This document shows positions 1 through 5,072 of a stretch of DNA of 5,582 nt, in pieces. The DNA is taken from the NCBI GenBank assembly GCA_900555815.1, contig USMR01000076.1, forward strand, positions 1-5,582. The letters are read 5' to 3'. Source of the stretch: an uncultured Collinsella sp. GTDB lineage: Bacteria; Actinomycetota; Coriobacteriia; Coriobacteriales; Coriobacteriaceae. The first letter of the stretch is position 1, and each line of letters starts with the position of its first letter. The translations under genes were made by a program, and so were the position numbers. The notes under the pieces were generated by a model that was not told the origin of the DNA, ran no database searches, and saw nothing but the letters and a program-made list of their open reading frames with translations.

Positions 1-1006
1 CGGCGCGAGCTGCCGCAGCGCGAGCGGCAACCTGGGCATAGGACTCCTCGTTGCGCTCGGGGAAGTTTGCCAGCACGTGCTCGAACTTGGCAAAATCCTC
101 ATCCCAGCGCGTAGAAGGCACGGCAAAGAAGACTTGCTTGACCTTAAAGTCGCCCGACGCGAGCTCCTTGCGGAAGAGCTCGGCCACGGCCTCTGCGTCA
201 AAGCCGTTGTTGTCGCAGCCCCAAGCGCCCAGCACGAGCTTCTCGCGACCTAGCTCGTCGCAGATGGCAAGCACAAAGCGAATGCGGTCGCGCAGGGCAT
301 CCAGCAGAGCATCGTCGCTCACGCGATACTCCTGGCGGGCGCGCTTAACGTTGGGCGCGGCGGCCACGATCACGTCGGCGTATGCATGCACGTGGTTGCG
401 GTCGAAGCGCACCGCAGGCACCACCAGCGCACGGTTTCGGTAAAGCTCGCAGTTGATGTTGCGGCGACGGTTCTCGCCGTACCATTTGCGCTGCTTATCG
501 AGAACGTTGTATAGATACGAATCGGCGCACAGCGTGGCCTCCTGGCCCAGATAACCCTGAATATAACCACCGCCCGGATTGGTGAACGAGGCAAAGGCGA
601 GCACGGCCATGTCGCAGAACTGCGCATAGCCACGACCGTTGTCCAAGATGGCCTGCGTGGTGGAGGCATCGAGCACGGTGACCTCGGGCAGAACCGGAGC
701 GGGCTCCTCAGCAGGCGCGGACTCAGCTTCGGCGATTTCCTCGGCAGGCTCCTCGACGGGCTCGGCAACCTGTTCTTCGGTGGCCACAGCACTCTGAACC
801 TTGGCCTTCATCGCCGAGACAAAGCCGGCAGGCATACCGTCAAACTCGCGAACACCGGCAAGCGAACGCTCGATATCCTTGGCGCACGCTTCGGACACAG
901 TTGCCACGTGACGCTCGGCGGCCTTGGCACGGGCCTCGCGCTTGGGATTGGGCTGACCCGCTCGGTTGGACCTGCGGTTACGGTTCCTGTTGTCGACGTC
1001 TGCCAT
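1..1006 (-). CDS. Microbial PARG-like (TIGR02452-type, macro-fold) protein, C-terminal end cut by window edge
   Basis: Enzymes of this family remove ADP-ribose from polymers or proteins in the cytoplasm. The frame is open for 335 codons from ATG at 1006 to base 1. An in-frame TGA at 1013-1015 excludes an earlier start, and AAAGGTG sits 7 bases upstream of the ATG. Residues 1-30 are Arg/Asn/Lys-rich, 21-57 look like the family's N-terminal helix, and 76-107 are a Glu/Pro/Ala-rich linker. The core starts near 108. It has VLAFASFTNPGGG (135-147), the GGG-x7-QE loop (145-156), LCADSYLY (159-166), DVIVAAAPN (211-219) and VLGAWGCDNNGFD (258-270). The family loop normally ends in Gln-Glu-Glu, but here it is Gln155-Glu156-Ala157, so the usual catalytic second Glu is absent. 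Activity may therefore be lost or altered, with ADP-ribose binding kept. The fold appears complete near residue 312; an Ala-rich tail runs off the window. No partner ADP-ribosyltransferase is visible. Family call firm, biochemical role unsure. Confidence 0.85.
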   Translation of the reverse strand, partial: MADVDNRNRNRRSNRAGQPNPKREARAKAAERHVATVSEACAKDIERSLAGVREFDGMPAGFVSAMKAKVQSAVATEEQVAEPVEEPAEEIAEAESAPAEEPAPVLPEVTVLDASTTQAILDNGRGYAQFCDMAVLAFASFTNPGGGYIQGYLGQEATLCADSYLYNVLDKQRKWYGENRRRNINCELYRNRALVVPAVRFDRNHVHAYADVIVAAAPNVKRARQEYRVSDDALLDALRDRIRFVLAICDELGREKLVLGAWGCDNNGFDAEAVAELFRKELASGDFKVKQVFFAVPSTRWDEDFAKFEHVLANFPERNEESYAQVAARAAAARA

Positions 1007-1072
1007 AAGTGGTCACCTTTCTCGGTCTCTGCCGCTATCGGCTTTTCCCATCCATGATACCCCGCCGCGTAC

Positions 1073-1098
1073 AAAAAAGACGGCCCCGAAGGACCGCC
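1073..1098 (-). terminator. Intrinsic terminator downstream of the BI-1-like gene
   Basis: Read on the minus strand, this is an 8-bp stem (GGCGGTCC against GGGCCGTC, two G-U pairs), a TTCG loop and then six Ts. On the plus strand the G-U pairs become C-A mismatches and no T run follows, so it works leftward. It ends the BI-1-like transcript about 47 bases after its stop and separates it from the PARG-like gene. Confidence 0.85.
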
Positions 1099-1144
1099 TT
1101 TCGCATCGATTTGCACGCACGGCAAGCACCGCCGCAATTCGCCA

Positions 1145-1840
1145 CTAGTCGCGACGGCCGAGGATGTTCAAAATGCGCAAAAACACGTTGATAATATCCA
1201 CGAACAGGTTAGAGGCCATAAGCACGGCATTGGGCAGTGTGGGCGGCACCGTCGTGGCAACATAGGTGTCATAGCCAATAAACCCGGCGAACACCACGAT
1301 CACGATCAGGTCGGTGATGGTCTGCGAGACGCCCATGAACATCAGCACGATCTCAACCAGAATAGTTGCGAGCAGAATGCCAAAACCGATGCCATATACG
1401 CGCTGGAAAAACTTGGGGAACGTCACGCCCAAGGCGCCAAAGACAAAGGTGATGGCGGCCGTGGCGATAAAGGCAGTGTTGATGGTGGGCAGGTCGTAGT
1501 TGGCAAGGCCAAACGACGCGGTCAGGCCAAAGGTACTCGCAAAGATTACGTAGCCCACAAGGGACAGGCCCACGGACTGCTTGCTGGCGGCGGCCGACAT
1601 CATGACCATGCCGACGATGGTCAAAATAAACGAGCCAAAGACCAGCGGCAGGGCGGCGCCGCTCATCATCATGCGCGCAAACGACATGGTGCTCGTAAAG
1701 TAGGCGCCGGCGCCCATGGCGCAAAAGCCCAAGAAGATCAGGGCAGACATGGCGAGATTGTACGCGCGCGGCGACATCTCCTTGGCGCGGCTTGCGCCGC
1801 TCTCGACGGGGCCGTTCTGATAGCCCTGGATATCGTTCAT
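1145..1840 (-). CDS. Bax inhibitor-1/YccA-type (BI-1, TMBIM) integral membrane protein
   Basis: The 231-residue length is typical of bacterial BI-1 proteins. Known relatives such as Bacillus YetJ are pH-sensitive calcium-leak channels, while E. coli YccA restrains the FtsH protease; which role applies here is not visible. A polar N-terminus (1-26) is followed by hydrophobic segments near 31-50, 58-82, 90-111, 121-141, 149-169 and 173-194, then an amphipathic C-terminal segment (206-227) ending in GRRD. The family's paired acidic residues are present: Asp191 in FIGYDTY and Asp215 in LFVDIINVF. They lie 24 residues apart, the same spacing as the YetJ sensor aspartates. The start is supported by AAAGGA at 1848-1853, 7 bases from the ATG. 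A hairpin with five Ts lies immediately upstream of that ribosome site, and a separate terminator lies downstream. Codon use is C/G-ended like its neighbours. Confidence 0.93.
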   Translation of the reverse strand: MNDIQGYQNGPVESGASRAKEMSPRAYNLAMSALIFLGFCAMGAGAYFTSTMSFARMMMSGAALPLVFGSFILTIVGMVMMSAAASKQSVGLSLVGYVIFASTFGLTASFGLANYDLPTINTAFIATAAITFVFGALGVTFPKFFQRVYGIGFGILLATILVEIVLMFMGVSQTITDLIVIVVFAGFIGYDTYVATTVPPTLPNAVLMASNLFVDIINVFLRILNILGRRD

Positions 1841-1854
1841 AGGTTCGTCCTTTC

Positions 1855-1878
1855 AAAAAGTGCCGTGAAAGACGGCGC
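1855..1878 (-). terminator. Hairpin plus T5 between the small hypothetical gene and the BI-1-like gene
   Basis: On the minus strand GCGCCGT pairs with ACGGCAC (five clean inner pairs, one C-A mismatch, one closing pair) around a CTTTC loop, followed by TTTTT at 1855-1859. It lies about 47 bases after the stop of the upstream hypothetical gene and would be a modest intrinsic terminator for it. The T tract ends only 14 bases before the BI-1-like ATG, so the structure also sits inside that gene's leader and could reduce read-through. Confidence 0.5.
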
Positions 1879-1884
1879 AGCAGG

Positions 1885-1906
1885 TGACAAGATTCCTGTC
1901 ATTGTA
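1885..1906 (-). promoter_or_regulatory. Possible -10 box and operator-like dyad upstream of the BI-1-like gene
   Basis: On the minus strand TACAAT (1906-1901) is a good -10 match. No convincing -35 box lies 16-18 bases further up. The dyad TGACA-N7-TGTCA (1885-1901) lies just downstream, where transcription would start. This is the only -10-like candidate I see between the two genes. It is a weak call based on short motifs. Confidence 0.25.
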
Positions 1907-1924
1907 CCCGAATGCCGTACGTCC

Positions 1925-2263
1925 TTACCCACGGCGCTCGCCCTCGAGCGTACGGTCGAATGCCCACACCCACCAACGCATCAGATGGGCCTGCGAACCA
2001 TCTGGTCGTTCGCGCGTCTGGTCCTCCAGATACAACTCGGTCGCGTGCCCGCCAAAACGCACCTTATAGGTTGCCGTACGGATGCCGTGAACCGTCAGGC
2101 CAAACCCAGTGGTCGAGACAATCTCGTCAATCGTAAAGCAACGACCGTCGACCCAGCAGACGGTGACCGGCACGACCTGTCCGCCCGCGAGGATGCGAGC
2201 CACGACGTCCACATACTGCTTGTGCACGCGCCGAGTTTTGCCATCTGTCTGTCGATATTCCAT
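1925..2263 (-). CDS. Small conserved hypothetical protein (112 aa, beta-rich, tryptophan-rich C-terminus)
   Basis: I cannot assign a function. A basic N-terminus (1-16) is followed by alternating hydrophobic strands: QYVDVVARI, VVPVTVCWVDGRCFTIDEI (31-49), the segment near 62-70 (ATYKVRF) and TELYLE (75-80), then RWWVW (96-100) and a charged tail. No signal peptide or membrane segment is visible, so it is probably cytoplasmic. The layout of a 'VxxxWxDGRxFxID' strand, a 'YxVRxxGxxxxLYLE' strand and a tryptophan pair near the end resembles short uncharacterised beta-barrel-like proteins of Firmicutes and Actinobacteria; this is memory-based inference. ATG at 2263 is chosen because AGGAGG directly precedes it, but only one base separates them, which is unusually close. 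The frame is open to ATG 2350, but no ribosome site supports a longer form. Confidence 0.7.
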   Translation of the reverse strand: MEYRQTDGKTRRVHKQYVDVVARILAGGQVVPVTVCWVDGRCFTIDEIVSTTGFGLTVHGIRTATYKVRFGGHATELYLEDQTRERPDGSQAHLMRWWVWAFDRTLEGERRG

Positions 2264-2270
2264 GCCTCCT

Positions 2271-2300
2271 ATTATCGAACGCATGTTTGCATGTTGTAAA
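2271..2300 (-). promoter_or_regulatory. Likely promoter of the small hypothetical gene (near-leaderless)
   Basis: On the minus strand TTTACA (2300-2295), an 18-base spacer and GATAAT (2276-2271) each match the sigma-70-type consensus at five of six positions. The -10 box ends 8 bases before the ATG at 2263, so transcription would begin at or within a base or two of the start codon. The spacer contains a tandem 8-base repeat. Confidence 0.4.
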
Positions 2301-2353
2301 GCGAACAGACTGTGGTTTTGGAGTGTCGTAGTAATCGCACGTGTCCGCATGGC

Positions 2354-2382
2354 GTGTTAGCAAAAAGAACACCCGCGGTCAA
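2354..2382 (-). promoter_or_regulatory. Alternative upstream promoter for the small hypothetical gene
   Basis: On the minus strand TTGACC (2382-2377) is followed after 17 bases by TAACAC (2359-2354). The -35 match and spacing are good, and the -10 match is weak. It would give a leader of about 80 bases, which would carry the AGGAGG site. It competes with the closer candidate at 2271-2300. Confidence 0.2.
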
Positions 2383-2451
2383 CAGGGCTAATATTCAATT
2401 TTAGTGCCAAAAAGTTCACTTCTCCCATCAGAACTCGGTAAAGAAACCCAC

Positions 2452-2483
2452 AGGAGGTGATACGATTTATCATGTTTTTGTAA
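2452..2483 (+). promoter_or_regulatory. Phosphate transporter leader: strong orphan Shine-Dalgarno and a 3-codon mini-ORF
   Basis: AGGAGGTGAT (2452-2461) is a 10-base complement of the usual bacterial 16S rRNA 3' end, stronger than any ribosome site used by the genes here. The nearest ATG is 2472, reading Met-Phe-Leu-stop (TAA at 2481-2483). That mini-ORF is in the same frame as the transporter start at 2514. A dyad TGATA-N5-TATCA (2458-2472) joins the ribosome site to the mini-ORF ATG. The layout suggests a translated leader or re-initiation control, but the sequence alone does not prove it. Confidence 0.35.
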
Positions 2484-2513
2484 CGTGTCTGCAAACTTCG
2501 AGAAAGCCCATAT

Positions 2514-3563
2514 ATGGACGTAACGTTCTCAACCTTCCTCGGCCAAATTGTGTCGAACCCAGTCCTTGCCGTCACCGTGATCCTCGCGTTGGGCGCCATC
2601 TTCGTCAATGGATGGACCGACGCGCCCAACGCCATCGCGACCTGCGTCACTACGCGTTGCATGCCCGCCCGCGCCGCCATTCTCATGAGCGCCGCATTCA
2701 ACTTCCTCGGTGTGCTCATCATGACGCACTTTAACGCGAGCGTCGCCAATACCATCTCGCATATCGTCGACTTTGGCGGAAACAGCACCATGGCGCTCGC
2801 GTGCCTCTGCGCGGCGCTGTTCTCCATCGTCGTCTACGGCGCCACAGCGTCGCGTTTTGGTATCCCCACCTCGCAAAGCCACAGCCTTATCGCCGGCCTG
2901 ACCGGTGCCGCTATCGCCCTCGGCGGCGCGAGCAGCGTCAACGTCCACGAGTGGATGAAGGTCATCTACGGCCTGGCGCTCTCCATCGGCCTGGGCTTTG
3001 TCATGGGCTGGGTCCTGTGCAAGCTCGTCTCGATTCTTTTCGCCGCCGCCAACAGGCGACGTGCCAATGTCTTCTTTAAATACGCTCAGATCGCGAGCGC
3101 TGCGGCCATGAGCTTTATGCACGGCGCGCAGGATGGACAGAAGTTCATCGGCGTGCTCTTTTTAGGCGTGGCCTTTGCCAGCGGCCAGACGAGCGTCGGC
3201 GATGCAGGCATCCCCATCTGGATTATGCTGCTGTGCTCGGCCACTATGGGTATCGGCACCAGCGTGGGCGGCGAGCGCATCATCAAGGCCGTCGGCCAGA
3301 GCATGGTCAAGCTCGAAAAGTACCAGGGCTTCTCCGCCGACCTGGCGGGCGCCGCAAACCTGCTGCTTGCCACCCTTACCGGCATCCCCGTGTCCTCCAC
3401 CCACATCAAGACCTGCGCCATCATGGGCGTCGGTGCCGTCAAGCGCCTTTCGGCCATCAACTTCGGCGTCGTCAAGGACATGATGTTCACCTGGTTCTTC
3501 ACCTTCCCCGCCTGCGGACTCATCAGCTTTGTCATGGCCAAGCTGTTCATGATGTTCCTCTAG
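2514..3563 (+). CDS. Inorganic phosphate transporter, Pit (PiT/SLC20) family
   Basis: This is a low-affinity phosphate permease of the cytoplasmic membrane; bacterial members take up phosphate, usually as metal-phosphate, with a proton or sodium ion. At 349 residues it is a compact Pit protein. The family's internal duplication is visible: NGWTDAPNA (32-40) and GIPTSQSH (116-123) in the first half, HGAQDGQK (203-210) and GIPVSSTH (290-297) in the second. The half-signatures keep the key Asp, Asn/Gln, Ser and His positions, with GWTDAPNA in place of the commoner GANDVANA. About ten hydrophobic segments surround a short basic loop (179-190). An in-frame TAA at 2481 rules out an earlier start. 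The local ribosome site (GAGAAAG, 2500-2506) is weak compared with the orphan site upstream. The DUF47 partner follows after 67 bases with no terminator, so the two likely form one operon. I see no clear Pho box. Confidence 0.95.
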   Translation: MDVTFSTFLGQIVSNPVLAVTVILALGAIFVNGWTDAPNAIATCVTTRCMPARAAILMSAAFNFLGVLIMTHFNASVANTISHIVDFGGNSTMALACLCAALFSIVVYGATASRFGIPTSQSHSLIAGLTGAAIALGGASSVNVHEWMKVIYGLALSIGLGFVMGWVLCKLVSILFAAANRRRANVFFKYAQIASAAAMSFMHGAQDGQKFIGVLFLGVAFASGQTSVGDAGIPIWIMLLCSATMGIGTSVGGERIIKAVGQSMVKLEKYQGFSADLAGAANLLLATLTGIPVSSTHIKTCAIMGVGAVKRLSAINFGVVKDMMFTWFFTFPACGLISFVMAKLFMMFL

Positions 3564-3630
3564 TCAAACCGAGCGTCCATCCGGACTGCAATGCTTCGCC
3601 CACCCGTCTTCGCCTCGAAAGGACCCACCC

Positions 3631-4254
3631 ATGGCAAAGAAACCCGATTCGTTCTACTTTGACAACTACGTCGCTTGCGCTGACCTCGCCGTTCAGGCAG
3701 CCGAGCTGCTCACCAAGATTTTTGAGAACTTCGACCCCGCAAAGATTCACGATATGCTCAACAAGATGCACGCGATCGAGCATGCGGCCGACAAGAAGCA
3801 CCATGAGCTTGAGGACGCCTTGCTCACCGCCTTTATCACCCCGCTCGAGCGCGAGGATCTGGATCTGATGAGCTGCTCACTCGACACCGTGCTCGACCGC
3901 ATCGAGGGCGTCGTGCAGCGCGTCTACTTCACCAACATCCAGAGCATCCATCCCGACGCCATCGTCATCGCCCACAAGGTGACTGACGCCTGCCGCGCCA
4001 TGAAAGACCTGATGGTCGAGCTGCCCAACTACCGCAAGTCCAAGACCCTGCGCGAACTCGTCATCCAGATCAACACCATCGAGTCCGAAGCCGACGAGCT
4101 CTATATCAACGCCATGCGCAACCTGCACGTTAACGGCAAGGACCCGCTCGAGGTCATCGCCTGGCGTGACGTATACGCCTTCCTGGAGTACTGCGCTGAC
4201 TGCTGTGAGAATGTGGCCGATATTGTGGATTCGATTGTCATGAAGAACAGTTAA
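3631..4254 (+). CDS. DUF47/PhoU-like protein, partner of the phosphate transporter
   Basis: At 207 residues this is a typical DUF47 (TIGR00153/YkaA-type) all-helical cytoplasmic protein, distantly related to PhoU. Such genes regularly neighbour Pit transporters and are thought to regulate or assist phosphate transport. PhoU-type acidic metal-binding motifs recur: E50-xx-AD (53-54) with His57, the TPLERED turn (70-76) leading to Asp85, Asp89 and Glu92, E151-x-EAD (153-155), and the C-terminal E186...ENVADIVDSI (193-202). No membrane segment is seen. The ATG is preceded by AAAGGA (3618-3623) 7 bases upstream, a better ribosome site than the transporter's own, which fits production in excess of the transporter. 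Codons are strongly C-ended, becoming T-richer in the last dozen. No canonical terminator follows; a 26-bp inverted repeat starts 25 bases after the stop. Confidence 0.93.
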   Translation: MAKKPDSFYFDNYVACADLAVQAAELLTKIFENFDPAKIHDMLNKMHAIEHAADKKHHELEDALLTAFITPLEREDLDLMSCSLDTVLDRIEGVVQRVYFTNIQSIHPDAIVIAHKVTDACRAMKDLMVELPNYRKSKTLRELVIQINTIESEADELYINAMRNLHVNGKDPLEVIAWRDVYAFLEYCADCCENVADIVDSIVMKNS

Positions 4255-4278
4255 TTGGGGGTACATGTCCCACCGGTC

Positions 4279-4357
4279 GCGGGCCCGGCCACTAATAACC
4301 TTTTTCACTCCGGCTGCAAGCAGAGTCGTTCAAAAGGTTATTAGTGGCCGGGCCCGC
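4279..4357. repeat. Perfect 26-bp inverted repeat with a 27-base loop
   Basis: The left arm 4279-4304 (starting GCGGGCCCGGCC, ending AACCTTTT) and the right arm 4332-4357 are exact reverse complements over all 26 bases. The loop 4305-4331 contains a further short dyad (ACTC/GAGT). The GC-rich outer half of each arm contains the 8-base palindrome CGGGCCCG. It is not a normal intrinsic terminator, because no T run follows the outer edge on either strand; the only T tract lies inside the left arm. Flanks show no convincing target duplication. It could be a cruciform- or hairpin-forming regulatory site, a protein-binding dyad, a transcript-end structure for the phosphate operon, or a small repeated element of this genome. 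Confidence 0.9.
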
Positions 4358-4530
4358 TCCCTTATGCACCACCATTGGGAACTTTGGCTGATAGGTTTAG
4401 CGCAATGGGGGGTTTGGCTGAAGGGACCTTTGGTATCCGTTCGGACACTTTGGCCCTTGATGAGCGTTTGGCCGATTGCTGCTTTGGGTACTGTTTGGGT
4501 TACTTTGGGTTTGTTTGATTTTTAATTGTT
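4358..4530 (+). other. G/T-rich, C-poor intergenic stretch with eight TTTGG motifs
   Basis: By hand count, bases 4381-4560 hold about 40% T, 33% G, 14% C and 13% A, very unlike the C-rich genes to the left. TTTGG occurs at 4383, 4413, 4429, 4449, 4467, 4483, 4494 and 4504, nearly always flanked by C or G, with spacings of 10-30 bases; a G6 run lies at 4407-4412. An 86-codon open frame (4265-4525) crosses it, but its Trp-rich product mirrors the repeats and its start lies outside any ribosome site, so I do not call it a gene. The stretch must include the promoter region of the nitroreductase, but I see no confident -35/-10 pair. Confidence 0.6.
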
Positions 4531-4541
4531 GGAGGGCTTGT

Positions 4542-5072
4542 ATGTCTTATTTGGATCTGGCTCGGGGTCGGTATTCTTGTCGTGAATTTCAGGATCGTTC
4601 TGTTGAGCAAGCTGTTGTGGATGCCATTGTTGAGGCTGGGCGTATTGCTCCTTCTGCTTGTAATAATCATCCAACCCGTGTGATGGTGTTGGATACGCCT
4701 GAGCTTCTGGAGAAGGCAGCTGCTTGTCAGCCTCGGTTTGCTCGTGATGAGTCTATCTTTGGCGCTCCGCTTGTCTTCCTTATTTGCAGCGTTACCGGTG
4801 ATGCTTGGGTGCGCCCGTATGACCAGATGAATTCTAGTGAAATCGACACCTCAATCGTGTGTGATCAGATGATGATGGAGGCCACCGAGCAGGGCCTGGG
4901 AACGTGCTGGGTATGCCATTTTAAGCCTGAGGTGGCGCAGGAGCAGTTCAATCTGCCTAAGGGCGTCTATCCCTATCACATGCTCGTCTGTGGATATCCT
5001 GCCGACCACATCGCCGATCCCGAGCATCGCGAGGCCCGTACCATTCCCCTCTCCGACTTCCTCCTCAAGTAG
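4542..5072 (+). CDS. Small FMN-dependent nitroreductase-family protein
   Basis: Nitroreductase-fold flavoproteins are cytoplasmic dimers that bind FMN and use NAD(P)H to reduce nitro, quinone or other electron acceptors; the substrate here is unknown. The 176-residue length fits the short subgroup. Visible motifs are RYSCREF (10-16, FMN phosphate contact), IAPSACNNHP (35-44), FGAPLVFLIC (73-82), DTSIVCDQMMMEATEQGLG (102-120) followed by TCWVCHF (121-127), and CGYP (150-153). It contains eight cysteines, including a CxxC at 122-125. ATG 4542 is chosen because GGAGGG (4531-4536) precedes it by 5 bases; an in-frame ATG at 4476 has no such site. Codons in the first third are mostly T-ended (GTT, GCT, TCT, CGT), while those in the last third are C-ended like the other genes. 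It has its own terminator and is probably monocistronic. Confidence 0.93.
   Translation: MSYLDLARGRYSCREFQDRSVEQAVVDAIVEAGRIAPSACNNHPTRVMVLDTPELLEKAAACQPRFARDESIFGAPLVFLICSVTGDAWVRPYDQMNSSEIDTSIVCDQMMMEATEQGLGTCWVCHFKPEVAQEQFNLPKGVYPYHMLVCGYPADHIADPEHREARTIPLSDFLLK

Noticed and set aside
370..1137. Two minus-strand frames (370-792 and 808-1137) within the PARG-like gene
   Set aside because: They are other-frame shadows; the third minus-strand frame is open from 1006 to the edge and carries the PARG motifs.
2413..2435. AGTTC-N13-GAACT dyad in the transporter leader as an operator or Pho box
   Set aside because: Five-base arms with a 13-base gap are common by chance, and the sequence does not resemble a Pho box I know.
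2357..2827. 156-codon minus-strand frame covering the transporter start and leader
   Set aside because: It runs antisense to the conserved Pit N-terminal signature and has no ribosome site or recognisable domain.
2529..3122. 197-codon minus-strand frame opposite the phosphate transporter
   Set aside because: It is antisense to a clear Pit family gene, has a low-complexity charged product, and arises from the C-ended codons of the real gene.
3572..3590. GTCC/GGAC mini-hairpin between the transporter and DUF47 genes as a terminator
   Set aside because: It has only four base pairs and no T run; the spacing fits one operon.
3233..3868. 211-codon plus-strand frame spanning the end of the transporter and the start of the DUF47 gene
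   Set aside because: It overlaps two well-supported genes in another frame and its His/Arg/Pro-rich product matches no family I know.
3877..4308. 143-codon minus-strand frame opposite the DUF47 gene, starting inside the palindrome
   Set aside because: It has no ribosome site, and its first residues just repeat the translated palindrome arm; the plus-strand gene explains the region.
4279..4357. Inverted repeat read as a miniature transposon or as an ordinary terminator
   Set aside because: No target-site duplication or transposase-type ends are visible, and no T run follows the hairpin, so neither label can be supported without finding other copies.
4265..4525. 86-codon plus-strand frame across the inverted repeat and the G/T-rich stretch
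   Set aside because: No ribosome site at its ATG; its N-terminal part is simply the palindrome translated, and its many tryptophans come from the TTTGG motifs.
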